From positions 186,001 through 250,000 of the forward strand of contig NZ_CAJPUY010000001.1 of NCBI RefSeq assembly GCF_905397275.1: a DNA stretch of 64,000 nt, read 5' to 3'. The number at the start of each line of letters is the position of its first letter. Position 1 is the first letter of the stretch. The DNA comes from Cupriavidus yeoncheonensis. Its GTDB lineage: Bacteria > Pseudomonadota > Gammaproteobacteria > Burkholderiales > Burkholderiaceae. This document shows positions 18,255-25,685 of the stretch, one piece after another. The position numbers and the translations under genes were made by a program. Under the pieces are notes generated by a model, which made no database searches, was not told the DNA's origin, and was given only the letters and a program-made list of their open reading frames with translations.

Positions 18255-18545
18255 TACCGCGCTCCTCAAAACTGTACGGCAGGTTTGGCAGAGGATCAGG
18301 CCCCCGGGTTCCGTGCCAGGAAGCTGATCAATCGAAAAAAATGCAGGCGCCCCTTCCAGAAACCGCCTGACGGGAAGGTCGAGGGGTCAATGTCCCTCGC
18401 GTCAAAGTATCGTTGCGCCGGATTGCCCATTGAACCCTGCATCAGTAGGGGCCGTGTAAAGCATATCTGCGCCCGGCGCTCGGGATCGGATGTCGGCCCC
18501 CGGGCGGCATGGCCGCGTCTCATTGTGCGGGGTGACCGTGATACG
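18255..18545. other. Intergenic stretch
   Basis: Contains the leader of the leftward small lipoprotein gene. No other gene is supported, although the frame of the following gene stays open back to 18285. Confidence 0.35.
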
Positions 18546-18869
18546 ATGATCCGCGACACGGCGCCGCCGTGTTTTTGTCAGATCAATCGCTGGGATGAGG
18601 TGGCTGTGGTGGATGACCAGACGCCGTTCGGGGTTGTGTTCGAGGACTTCCGCTTGATATGGGTGGCCGAGCGCCTGCAGGACGGCAAATGGACGGCCCG
18701 CTACTGCTGGCACCCAGGCACGACCGAGGCAGCGGGTAGGGCGCTCCAGGAAGACGCGCTCAATGGAAAATCGCGCCGGCTTCTGGGGCAGTACGACACC
18801 GAGGCCGAGACGATCGAAGCCATCAAGCAGGCGGTGCTGCTGGAGGCCCGCTGGTCGCCTCGCAAGTGA
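18546..18869 (+). CDS. Hypothetical protein
   Basis: 107 residues from MIRDTAPPCFCQINRW. The body (FGVVFEDFRLIWVAERLQDGK, then a C-terminal helix EAETIEAIKQAVLLEARW) is acidic and probably cytoplasmic. No family is recognised. Longer starts back to 18285 are open but contain low-quality sequence. It is the last host gene before tRNA-His. Confidence 0.5.
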   Translation: MIRDTAPPCFCQINRWDEVAVVDDQTPFGVVFEDFRLIWVAERLQDGKWTARYCWHPGTTEAAGRALQEDALNGKSRRLLGQYDTEAETIEAIKQAVLLEARWSPRK

Positions 18870-18928
18870 CGATGACGGGCCTGGAAAAAATTTTGTGCGT
18901 GATACTAGCCATGTCGGAAAGATGTTTG

Positions 18929-18934
18929 TATAAT
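18929..18934 (+). promoter_or_regulatory. -10 box of the tRNA-His promoter
   Basis: A perfect TATAAT lies about 40 bp before the tRNA. The -35 is not clear. Confidence 0.55.
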
Positions 18935-18974
18935 CTTGTTTTTCGTCGATCAGCGCTTCGCTGATGACCTCTAC

Positions 18975-19051
18975 GGTGGCTGTAGCTCAGTTGGTAGAGT
19001 CCAGGATTGTGATTCCTGTCGTCGTGGGTTCGAGTCCCATCAGCCACCCCA
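18975..19051 (+). tRNA. tRNA-His (anticodon GTG)
   Basis: 77 nt from the extra G at position -1 (18975) to an encoded CCA. Acceptor strand GTGGCTG pairs with CAGCCAC, the D-loop is AGCTCAGTTGGTAGAG, the anticodon GTG is at 19009-19011 in ATTGTGATT, and the T-arm is GGGTTCGAGTCCC. The G(-1):C73 pair is the histidine identity element. Its 3' end is probably the prophage attachment site, since the phage integrase gene begins 120 bp further on. Confidence 0.97.
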
Positions 19052-19170
19052 AAATTCTCTTTCGCATCAAGCTCTTACGGTTTTCCTAACCGTTTCGTGA
19101 TGCGGAATTTCCCACGGAAATGGGAATTTTCCCACGGCGCCAATGGCGCCGTTTCTGTTTTCTGCTCCCG
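19052..19170. other. attL region with candidate integrase arm sites
   Basis: Between tRNA-His and the integrase stop lie a long imperfect inverted repeat (arms TTCGCATCA and TGATGCGGAA with an inner ACGGTT/AACCGT, 19061-19108), a direct repeat TTTCCCACGG (19108-19117 and 19128-19137) and a GGCGCC-N3-GGCGCC hairpin (19136-19150). These suit integrase arm binding. The core crossover cannot be fixed without attR. Confidence 0.45.
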
Positions 19171-20388
19171 TTATTCTGTTGCTGACGCCCGTTTGACCTT
19201 GCGCCGGTCATAGTGGCGGTGCGTTGTCGACGGGTTCGCGTGCGCCGCGAAATCGTAGGCGTCCGCTGAACGCTGCTCGAGCTTTGTCGTGATCGCAGCC
19301 GGCCGGATGTCGAGCGTGGAGAAATACGCCTCGTGCTCGGCAATCGAATATCCGGACGTCCAGCTGCCCTGGCTCCTGTCCTTCCGAGTCGCGGCGGACT
19401 GGGCACGCTCGGCGCGCAGCGCCTCTGCTGCCTCGGTGTCGAACGTCGAGATCCATTCCCACATGGCGTCCTGCCAGACCGACCCCCAGCCGCTCTTGCT
19501 GTAGGGCTGCCCTTTGCGGTTCGGGAACAGGTAGAGGCTCTGCACCACGAACTTCTTCGTGGTGGTCTCGGCGGCCGTGCGCTTCGCGCGCTCGACAACG
19601 ACGCGCAGGCGAGGGGACCAGTCACGAACCTTGACGACCTCGGCCTCTCCCTTCTTGCGCTTGGCGCCGACGACGCGCACGCCGTCATCCGATAGCCCGG
19701 ACAGGTGGAATGGGCGGACCTCGGCGGCGCGGAAGCCGGTCAGGTAGGTGAACATCGCGGCGCATCCCATGGTCCGGTAGGCGTGGCCTTGCCGTAAGGA
19801 CCATAGGTAGAACCGCACCACCTGGCTTCGGCTGACCGTCCGGACGTCTTTGTCGGCCTTGTTCAGCATCATGCCGACGAAGGGGTTTGCCTCCATCAGG
19901 CCCCAGCGGACGCCGTAGTTGCAGATCGTCGACATCTGGGACAGTTCCTTGTTGGCCTTGATGGGTGCACCGGTCTTTGCCCGCGCATCGAGGTACTGGT
20001 AGCCGTGCACGGTCTTCAGCGCTGCCGGCGCCATCTTGCCGAAGAACTTCGTCAGGTTCTCGAATGCGCTTTCCCTGACCGCCTTGCCTTCCTTGGACTG
20101 GTCACGGTAGTGCGTATGGGCGACCTCAGTCCTGAAGCGATCAATCAGGTCCGCCACCGACCCGGCGATGATCTGGCCGGCCTGAATGTCCAAGGCCTTC
20201 CGTTTAGCGATGCGCTCCGCCTCGGCGATAGCCTTGCGATCGCCAAGCGGGGCGGAAGCCAGGGTCTCGCTCTTCCCGTCAGGGTGCTTGTAGTAGAACG
20301 AGACCTTCTTGGCACCGATGTACTTGACCAGACGATCGATGCCAGTGGCTTCTTTACGCGAACGCTGCGAGGTTCGGCGCGTCGTCAT
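19171..20388 (-). CDS. int: Phage tyrosine integrase
   Basis: 405 residues. The catalytic set is readable: Arg220 (TGFRAAEVRPFHL), Arg362 (TLDIRPAAIT, in the HxxR box), His383 (AAHANPSTTH) and the nucleophile Tyr393 (HRHYDRR). A basic N-terminal arm-binding region and a core-binding domain (DLIDRFRTEVAHTHYRDQS on) precede the catalytic domain. It points at tRNA-His, the presumed target, and overlaps the start of the DUF4224 gene. Confidence 0.93.
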   Translation of the reverse strand: MTTRRTSQRSRKEATGIDRLVKYIGAKKVSFYYKHPDGKSETLASAPLGDRKAIAEAERIAKRKALDIQAGQIIAGSVADLIDRFRTEVAHTHYRDQSKEGKAVRESAFENLTKFFGKMAPAALKTVHGYQYLDARAKTGAPIKANKELSQMSTICNYGVRWGLMEANPFVGMMLNKADKDVRTVSRSQVVRFYLWSLRQGHAYRTMGCAAMFTYLTGFRAAEVRPFHLSGLSDDGVRVVGAKRKKGEAEVVKVRDWSPRLRVVVERAKRTAAETTTKKFVVQSLYLFPNRKGQPYSKSGWGSVWQDAMWEWISTFDTEAAEALRAERAQSAATRKDRSQGSWTSGYSIAEHEAYFSTLDIRPAAITTKLEQRSADAYDFAAHANPSTTHRHYDRRKVKRASATE

Positions 20389-20581
20389 ACTTCGCTGGCC
20401 CCTTGGATTCTTCGATCCCGAGTTTTCGGTTGTAGTACGCCCTGGCGACCTTGGGTAGGCCGTTCTTGTCCATGACGTAGCGCCAACGCTCCCGGTCCAG
20501 CCATTTGACCATTTCGTAACGTTGGTTCTTCTTGCAACCGACCAGGTCGGCCAGTTGCGCCGTTGATAGGAAGTCGCTCAC
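20354..20581 (-). CDS. DUF4224 domain-containing phage protein
   Basis: 75 residues: LSTAQLADLVGCKKNQRYEM is a helix-turn-helix-like start, followed by WRYVMDKNGLPKVARAYYN, the DUF4224 signature. These small proteins sit directly upstream of and overlap tyrosine integrases, and a directionality-factor or Xis-like role is a reasonable inference. The overlap with int is 35 bp. Confidence 0.8.
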   Translation of the reverse strand: MSDFLSTAQLADLVGCKKNQRYEMVKWLDRERWRYVMDKNGLPKVARAYYNRKLGIEESKGPAKYDDAPNLAAFA

Positions 20582-20708
20582 CCCTTACTCCAATCCGCCA
20601 GGTATGGCGGGTCAATTCGATGATTCGTTCTGTTGCTTGCTGCATTGATGGTGATGCTGAATTATCGTTTCCGGATAATTGGGGATAAATCGCAATTCGA
20701 CTGCTGCA
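20582..20708. promoter_or_regulatory. Leader and promoter region of the int operon
   Basis: 127 bp with two inverted repeats: CCGCCA-N4-TGGCGG just upstream of the DUF4224 start, and AATTATC-N6-GATAATT at about 20661-20681. The words TGCTGCATT occur twice. These look like regulatory binding sites for integration or excision control. Confidence 0.4.
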
Positions 20709-21275
20709 TTACCTGTGTAGCGCGTATTTTTGTTTTACCTGTGTGGCAGGTATCGCGGTGAATGGCTCCGGCCGCTTCGTTTTCGCGATATAGAGCGGAT
20801 GCTTGGGGCTGCCGTCCTGGTTCAATCCAAGGTGGTAGAGCAGGTTGCCACGGCCACACATGCGCACGATCCGCAGCACCTCTTCCGCCTGCACTGGCGC
20901 AGCCTTGTGCGCGCCCCAAGCGCATATCACCATCGCGCAACGGTCGATCGCATCCATGATCGCGCCAGCGTTTCGGTCCGGCCGATCGCCGAGAGGCGCA
21001 GCATGCGTGAGCAAGCCGTCCGGGTCGGTCGACCGTAGCGGGAACAGGTTCACCACTTCGAGTCGGCCGTATCTACCGGCCATGGCCCGCTGCAGGCAGC
21101 GGGTGATCGTCGGGTCGTTGACTTGGTGGTCGGCGGTCGACGGATTGAGCATGATGAAGCCCAGCGCCGGTCGGCTGGCATCCCACTCGCGCCAGAGGCG
21201 ATAGCGGTACTGCTCGCAGTCGGAAAGGATGGCGCCGGCCTCTCCGTCGAGTGTCTTGGTGGTCAGGTGCTTCAT
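20709..21275 (-). CDS. DUF1643 domain-containing protein
   Basis: 188 residues. YRYRLWREWDASRPALGFIM then LNPSTADHQVNDPTITRC is the DUF1643 hallmark, and GLNQDGSPKHPLYIAK ends the domain. It is common in phages and mobile DNA; function unknown. The leader TTGGAGGATCGTAGC before the ATG is shared with three other genes in this prophage, and a small gene diverges 29 bp away. Confidence 0.85.
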   Translation of the reverse strand: MKHLTTKTLDGEAGAILSDCEQYRYRLWREWDASRPALGFIMLNPSTADHQVNDPTITRCLQRAMAGRYGRLEVVNLFPLRSTDPDGLLTHAAPLGDRPDRNAGAIMDAIDRCAMVICAWGAHKAAPVQAEEVLRIVRMCGRGNLLYHLGLNQDGSPKHPLYIAKTKRPEPFTAIPATQVKQKYALHR

Positions 21276-21283
21276 GCTACGAT
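21275..21283 (+). promoter_or_regulatory. Extended -10 TGCTACGAT driving the small gene at 21305
   Basis: Fits TGnTAnnAT. On the other strand the same bases hold the ribosome site and start of the DUF1643 gene. A TTGGTG lies 16 bp upstream as a possible -35. Confidence 0.45.
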
Positions 21284-21304
21284 CCTCCAAAACAGGGGGC
21301 CACC

Positions 21305-21508
21305 ATGGGCATTGAGAGCTACAAGGACTACACAGTGCGTGGCTTTGCGAAGCAACTGGCTGATGGATCGTTCGAAGCCTTTGGCACCGTGCAAAAGGAC
21401 CATCTCGTTCTGGAGGCGTCTGAGCCTCTGGGGTCCTTTGCAACGTTCGAATTTGCCGTCGCGGCAGGCATCGCATGGGCGAAAGCGTGGATTGAGGATC
21501 AACGCTGA
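21305..21508 (+). CDS. Small phage protein (67 aa), first of the head-to-head cargo genes
   Basis: Begins MGIESYKDYTVRGFAKQLAD; a short beta-rich start is followed by a C-terminal helix (ATFEFAVAAGIAWAKAWI). AGGGGG precedes the ATG by 5 bp. It faces the DUF1643 gene head-to-head and overlaps the end of the convergent 206-aa gene by 10 bp. The beta-beta-beta-alpha pattern resembles the products at 22622 and 22886. Function unknown. Confidence 0.6.
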   Translation: MGIESYKDYTVRGFAKQLADGSFEAFGTVQKDHLVLEASEPLGSFATFEFAVAAGIAWAKAWIEDQR

Positions 21509-22119
21509 ACCCTCCGGAACTCCACCACCCACACCCACGGATTTTCCTCCCACGCGCTGGCGCCGTTGATGCTGTCCCACAGCGATGCGTAGCTGGTAGT
21601 CGGAAAGGCAACGCAACTGCCGCCGGCGTAGGACTTCCAGCCGTCACCATCGCGCTCGATGCCTTCAGCGATCGCATCCGCCTCGCTGCATTCGTTCAGC
21701 CGCTCGACGCGGACGCCGGTCACTTCCAGCGCCAGGCGGCAAAGAGCGCGCGGCATGTGGATGCTCGGCTTCCAAGTAATCTCGTCGGCCTTGGGAATTC
21801 GTTCGTAGCCTGGCGGCACGCACGCAGGGTAATCAGCGCGGTAGACCGTGGGGCCCGGGTCCAGCGGGACCGGCTGTGCCCACGTCTCGCGCACCCATAG
21901 ACGGTCGCCCCGCTGGCCGTAGGGGCAGTGGATCGTGATGTCCTGTAGCTTGGGCAGCAGCAGGCCGTCGAGAGGCTTGGCGAGCCAGTCGCCCATCAGG
22001 TTGCCTTGCTCGCTAACTTCTGGCTGCGGCTTCACCACTCGTCGCGTTTGAGTCTTCCGGCCGTCCAGGATGGCGCGCACCATGGCGCCGCTGAAGAGGA
22101 TGGGGCGTTCTTTGGTCAT
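21499..22119 (-). CDS. Conserved phage protein, ASCH/PUA-like
   Basis: 206 residues. MTKERPILFSGAMVRAILDG leads into KTQTRRVVKPQP, then CPYGQRGDRLWVRETWAQP, a pattern widespread in Burkholderia and Pseudomonas phages. The GDRLWVRETW strand resembles ASCH-domain proteins that may bind RNA or modified nucleotides; that assignment is inferred. The leader GGAAGATCGTAGC matches that of the DUF1643 gene. Its first codons are duplicated at 22589. Confidence 0.75.
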   Translation of the reverse strand: MTKERPILFSGAMVRAILDGRKTQTRRVVKPQPEVSEQGNLMGDWLAKPLDGLLLPKLQDITIHCPYGQRGDRLWVRETWAQPVPLDPGPTVYRADYPACVPPGYERIPKADEITWKPSIHMPRALCRLALEVTGVRVERLNECSEADAIAEGIERDGDGWKSYAGGSCVAFPTTSYASLWDSINGASAWEENPWVWVVEFRRVQR

Positions 22120-22127
22120 GCTACGAT
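22119..22127 (+). promoter_or_regulatory. Extended -10 TGCTACGAT for the gene at 22152
   Basis: Identical to the element at 21275-21283, again overlapping the start codon of the opposing gene. No clear -35. Confidence 0.45.
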
Positions 22128-22151
22128 CTTCCGAAACGATGGGAGAGGACC

Positions 22152-22484
22152 ATGGGTCGTGCCGCAGAGTGGCTTGAGAATGCTCTTGAAGGAACGGATG
22201 TCTTTCCGAGGGGCGCAAAATTTGATGAGTCGGGAGCCGAGGGACATGTCCGGGTTAGCTGGACAATTGAGGAACGTGGGGAGCGCAGGCGGAATGCACC
22301 CATCGTTGTCTTGATCGATGCAGCACTTGTCGAGCGCTGGGAGAATGCAAGCGAACACGAGCAGGAGCGCATCTTCAATAGGGCAGTGGAGATACTCGAT
22401 GCGAGGCTTGCCACTTACGATCCAAATGGACGAGTAGATGTACCCGATGCATTTCTGATCGATTTGGATGAGGGTAGCTTCTAG
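22152..22484 (+). CDS. Hypothetical phage protein (110 aa)
   Basis: MGRAAEWLENALEGTDVFPR is followed by a strand-rich middle (EGHVRVSWTIEERG, NAPIVVLIDAALVERW), a helix (SEHEQERIFNRAVEILDARL) and an acidic tail. GGGAGAGG precedes the ATG. It lies head-to-head with the ASCH-like gene. No family recognised. Confidence 0.6.
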   Translation: MGRAAEWLENALEGTDVFPRGAKFDESGAEGHVRVSWTIEERGERRRNAPIVVLIDAALVERWENASEHEQERIFNRAVEILDARLATYDPNGRVDVPDAFLIDLDEGSF

Positions 22485-22589
22485 CCCCACGCCGCCATTC
22501 CTATCCGCATCGCTTCCTTCGCTGACCAGTGCCATCTCTGATGCATTGGCGCGCACCATGGCACCTAGGATGGGGAGTTCTTTCGTCAT
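22485..22589 (-). pseudogene. Duplicated, truncated 5' end of the ASCH-like gene
   Basis: Begins MTKELPILGAMVRAN, a near copy of the MTKERPILFSGAMVRA start at 22119, with a similar leader. The match then stops and the frame runs into the antisense of the 110-aa gene. It keeps only the first 15 or so codons. Confidence 0.6.
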
Positions 22590-22597
22590 GCTAGGAT
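22589..22597 (+). promoter_or_regulatory. Extended -10 TGCTAGGAT for the gene at 22622
   Basis: One base from the TGCTACGAT elements at 21275 and 22119 and in the same position relative to the start codon on the other strand. Confidence 0.4.
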
Positions 22598-22621
22598 GCA
22601 TTGAAAGGGTTGGAGACCGCC

Positions 22622-22858
22622 ATGGAACGCGTGATCGAGTACCGTGGATTCAACATCCAGGTCGATGTCCAAAAGGTGTCCAAGGACATGTTCAACGTCT
22701 GGTTCGAGATTGAAGGACCAATGAGTCCGCCTGGAGTCGCGGCCATTGGAAAGCGCATCAAGGTCTTCGGCGGGCCATACTCGGAGCGGTGGGCATACCT
22801 GGTCGCCGAACTGGCCGGCAGGGCCGCAGTGGACGTAATTCTGGGTACCGAGGAATAG
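22622..22858 (+). CDS. Small phage protein (78 aa)
   Basis: MERVIEYRGFNIQVDVQKV is a beta hairpin start, and the product ends in a helix (YLVAELAGRAAVDVIL). TTGGAGACCGCC precedes the ATG; nearly the same leader (GGAGACAGCC) precedes the next gene. It looks paralogous in layout to the products at 21305 and 22886. Function unknown. Confidence 0.6.
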   Translation: MERVIEYRGFNIQVDVQKVSKDMFNVWFEIEGPMSPPGVAAIGKRIKVFGGPYSERWAYLVAELAGRAAVDVILGTEE

Positions 22859-22885
22859 CCGGCGTCCAGCATGACGGAGACAGCC

Positions 22886-23131
22886 ATGGAAAGACGTGTC
22901 ACGATCGGCGAATACGAGGTTTCGATTCAGGCCGACCAGAGCGACGACCCAAGTAGGCCAGGCTACGTAGTTCGCTACTCGATCATTCGCATCGATGGCC
23001 GACCTGTCAGAGGCGACCTTCCCAAGGTTCAGTCTTACGATCTCATCGAAGGTACCGACTACTTCTCGAGCATCGATGCCGCCCTCGACTACGGCGAGGA
23101 GAAGGCGCGCCAAGACGTTGCGACGTTCTAG
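22886..23131 (+). CDS. Small phage protein (81 aa)
   Basis: MERRVTIGEYEVSIQADQSD begins a sheet, followed by YVVRYSIIRIDGRPV and a final helix SIDAALDYGEEKARQDVA. The start at 22886 has GGAGA 6 bp upstream; ATG 22871 is an alternative. It is in tandem with the 78-aa gene and convergent with a truncated minus-strand gene start at 23185. Confidence 0.6.
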   Translation: MERRVTIGEYEVSIQADQSDDPSRPGYVVRYSIIRIDGRPVRGDLPKVQSYDLIEGTDYFSSIDAALDYGEEKARQDVATF

Positions 23132-23185
23132 CGCATCGTCGCCGCGGAAGTCGTCCTTCAGCGCTTTGTTGTTCTGTTCGGTCAT
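23132..23185 (-). pseudogene. Truncated 5' end of an unidentified leftward gene
   Basis: ATG 23185 has GAGAAGGA in good position and begins MTEQNNKALKDDFRGDDA, then collides with the 3' end of the 81-aa gene. Beyond that point the frame is plain antisense. It looks like a gene start left behind by insertion of the small plus-strand genes. Confidence 0.4.
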
Positions 23186-23298
23186 TGCTTGAATTCCTTC
23201 TCAATGGTGCGGATCCATTCCGCCTGGCGGATTACCGCCTAGATGCCGACTGCAGCGAAGATCGCCCCGGCAGCGGCCACGATGATCAATGTGGTGGC

Positions 23299-23889
23299 TC
23301 ATGGTGTGGAACCTATCCACGCGGCTGCAGGGTCGCGGCGGATCAGTTTTCCGGCCTTCTCGGCATGTTTGAGCCGGTACCTGGCGTTGCGCGTCTCGAT
23401 GTAATCGGGCCGCTCTTCCTTCAGCATGCGCCAGCGCTTGCGCGCTCGCTCTGCTGAGGTCATCGGCTTTGGTCGCGGCGAATCCTTGCCTGGGCCTAGT
23501 TTCCAGAGCCTCGGTCGATAGCCATGCCCGCTGATACGCAAGCCATACCCACCGACGTGCACGCTCGCCGGATAGTGCATACGCAGTTCCGCCAGCACGT
23601 AGTTTTGGCTCAGACCAGTGAGCCGGCCGATCTCGGCGGCGTCGCGAGCAATACCATCGGACAGCACGCGCTCAATGGCACGCCAGGTCATCGAGTTGCC
23701 CGAAGTACGGCCATTCCCGCGCGCTGGTAGTCCGAGTTCGGCGCTGCCATATGTACTGATGGCTCGCTCGGTACGGTTTGGAAGCAGGTGCGCCCACGTC
23801 TTGATCGGTTGTCCGCTTTCCCATTGGAGGCGAAGGATCTCGATCTCCTCGTCGGTCCAGCCACGCGGATGCTTACGCTTCGTGGTCAT
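23299..23889 (-). CDS. Phage protein with Myb/SANT-like N-terminal DNA-binding domain
   Basis: 196 residues. [20 protein letters not shown], with a following [18 protein letters not shown], matches the tryptophan-containing Myb/SANT or GcrA-like fold. A second helix-turn-helix-like stretch ([19 protein letters not shown], about residues 84-102) and a basic C-terminus follow. A regulator role is inferred. Its ATG overlaps the RdgC stop (ATGA), so it belongs to the early operon. Confidence 0.65.
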   Translation of the reverse strand: MTTKRKHPRGWTDEEIEILRLQWESGQPIKTWAHLLPNRTERAISTYGSAELGLPARGNGRTSGNSMTWRAIERVLSDGIARDAAEIGRLTGLSQNYVLAELRMHYPASVHVGGYGLRISGHGYRPRLWKLGPGKDSPRPKPMTSAERARKRWRMLKEERPDYIETRNARYRLKHAEKAGKLIRRDPAAAWIGSTP

Positions 23890-25034
23890 GCCGACGCTCC
23901 CACCAGAACCCTGCGACTACCGTCGGACCCCATCGCTGATACGATACGACCACCCTCCATCTGCTCGAGCAGACGGGCCGCCCGGTTGTAGCCGATGCGC
24001 AGATGCCGCTGGACAAGCGAGATGCTGGCCCGCTTTCTCTTCTGGACAACCTCCACGGCCTGAGGGTAGAGCGGGTCAGCCTCGTCGCCGGCTGGCGATT
24101 CAGCATCCTCCGCGGCGGACACCAGGTCGTCGGGTGCTTCGGGCACCTGCTCGCCGCCCAGCGCGTACACGAGATCCGACAGCAGGCGGGCGAGTTCGCC
24201 GGCCATCAGTAGAAAGTCGCCGTCGAAGGCCTCGTCTGCGGTCTGCTCAACGGGGCCCGCCGATTCCTTCAGGACGTCCAGCGCTGCAACGCGCTTGAGC
24301 GTGAGCCCTTCAGTCAGCACGAACGAGACGCGGTCGTTCCACGTCATGGCCAACTGGGTGCAGCGCTTGCCGGCGGCAATATGGCGGCTTACGTCTGCAG
24401 GCTCCAGCGTGTGCTGAACGTATCGAACGGTTGCGCGGCCTTCGCCGGTGGCGCGCAGTTCGGCGTCCTGGTCGATGGTGAAGCCTGCCGGCGCCGAATC
24501 CGTGGCAAGCCATTCCGTCATGGCAGCTACGGGAGCGTCCTTCACTCGCAGGCTGACCAGTTCGAGGCCGTCGACGGACTTGAACAGGTAGCCGGTGAGG
24601 GCGTCGGCCTTCGTGCTGCTCGGCGCATCTATCGCCAGCCATCCATTGGCAGGGTCGATCCATGCGGCAATCTTGGAGCGGATGCTGAAGGCCTGCGGCA
24701 GGAGCTCGTCGGTGACGGCTTCCTTGATCTCGCGCAGTTGCTTGCGGCCGGGTTTGAAGCCTTGCTGCTCTTCGGCCTCGGCGGCGCGAGCGGCGGCGGC
24801 TTCCTTGACCACGGCGGCCGGCAACAGCTTCTTCTCGATGCACAAGGTAATGAGCATCTGGCCGTTGACGCTGTGCACCAGGTCGCCGCCGTCGCGCGGG
24901 GCGATCCAGCCTTGCGAGGACATTTCCAGATCCGTGCACGCAGTGTAGGCGTGCTTCGCCATTGCCTCGGCCAGTTCTTCGGCGCTCAGTTGGAAGTCAG
25001 CGAGGCGGTAAAGGGTGAGGTTGCGAAACCACAT
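23886..25034 (-). CDS. RdgC-like recombination protein fused to an FtsK gamma domain
   Basis: 382 residues. Residues 1 to about 300 match RdgC ([46 protein letters not shown] core), a ring-forming DNA-binding protein that modulates RecA. Residues about 320-380 ([20 protein letters not shown], then [17 protein letters not shown]) are a clear FtsK gamma winged helix, the part of FtsK that reads KOPS and contacts XerD. Stand-alone RdgC is about 300 aa, so the C-terminus is an extra domain. It is in operon with YqaJ and ERF recombination genes. Confidence 0.85.
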   Translation of the reverse strand: MWFRNLTLYRLADFQLSAEELAEAMAKHAYTACTDLEMSSQGWIAPRDGGDLVHSVNGQMLITLCIEKKLLPAAVVKEAAAARAAEAEEQQGFKPGRKQLREIKEAVTDELLPQAFSIRSKIAAWIDPANGWLAIDAPSSTKADALTGYLFKSVDGLELVSLRVKDAPVAAMTEWLATDSAPAGFTIDQDAELRATGEGRATVRYVQHTLEPADVSRHIAAGKRCTQLAMTWNDRVSFVLTEGLTLKRVAALDVLKESAGPVEQTADEAFDGDFLLMAGELARLLSDLVYALGGEQVPEAPDDLVSAAEDAESPAGDEADPLYPQAVEVVQKRKRASISLVQRHLRIGYNRAARLLEQMEGGRIVSAMGSDGSRRVLVGASA

Positions 25035-25052
25035 ATTCGGTCTCCGTGTCGG

Positions 25053-25685
25053 TCAGGCGGCCAGCTTGCGCAGCTCGGCCACGTTGTCTTGCACCAGGCT
25101 GTCGAACTCCAGGAGGTCGGCAACCATCGCTTCGATGTATTCCTCGTCCCGCTGAATGCGCCAGCGGAAGAATTCCTTGCCGATGGCCTTCAGGGCAGGG
25201 CAGTACAAAGCGAAGTCCCACCAGCGGCGGCCGGACAGCCACAGATTCCCGTACACCTGGTCATCGAACTTCTTCAGGTCGTGCTCGATCAGCACCGTGC
25301 GCAACTCGTCCGGCGCGATGAGGCACTTGTACTCGGCGCCTCCATCGTTGCGGATCCAGCCGTCCGCACTCGCGCCGAAGTTGCCGTCGTCGGACAGGAC
25401 CATGCCGACCGGCTCCACGAACTCGCCAATGTCGGCCTGGTGCGCGATGCGGGCATCGGCCTCCAACTCTTGGCCGCGGCGCATCTGCCACGTCTCGAAG
25501 CCGCCATCCAGTGGCGAGCCGCTGATACGCTCGATAGCCAGGCGGAAGGCGTAGTTGAGGGCGTCGTCAGTGCGCTCGCCGTTCTTCTTTCGCGACCGGG
25601 CGACACGGAACATGCTGGCGGTGATCACACCGCTTCTGGCGGCGTGCCACTCAGGCGAGCCTTGGGCGCAGGTGACGATCCTCAC
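25053..25685 (-). CDS. YqaJ/lambda-Exo-type viral recombinase exonuclease
   Basis: 210 residues starting at GTG 25685, which overlaps the upstream TGA (GTGA) and has GGAGGCAGC before it. Motifs: GSPEWHAARSGVITAS, MRRGQELEADAR, then the nuclease centre GASADGWI and AEYKCL giving the D-(E)xK residues. It degrades one strand at double-strand ends and hands the product to an annealase, here the ERF protein encoded two genes upstream. Confidence 0.88.
   Translation of the reverse strand: MRIVTCAQGSPEWHAARSGVITASMFRVARSRKKNGERTDDALNYAFRLAIERISGSPLDGGFETWQMRRGQELEADARIAHQADIGEFVEPVGMVLSDDGNFGASADGWIRNDGGAEYKCLIAPDELRTVLIEHDLKKFDDQVYGNLWLSGRRWWDFALYCPALKAIGKEFFRWRIQRDEEYIEAMVADLLEFDSLVQDNVAELRKLAA

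Noticed and set aside
19086..19688. 200-codon minus-strand frame overlapping the integrase gene
   Set aside because: Arg/Ser-rich shadow of the integrase in another frame, without ribosome site.
22586..23185. 199-codon minus-strand frame starting MTEQNNKAL
   Set aside because: Only the first 18 codons look real; the remainder is antisense to two well-supported small genes. Reported as a truncated start instead.
23200..23298. Short hydrophobic peptide frame (LIIVAAAGAIFAAVGI) after the Myb-like gene
   Set aside because: Only a TTG start without a ribosome site is available and the product is 15 residues.
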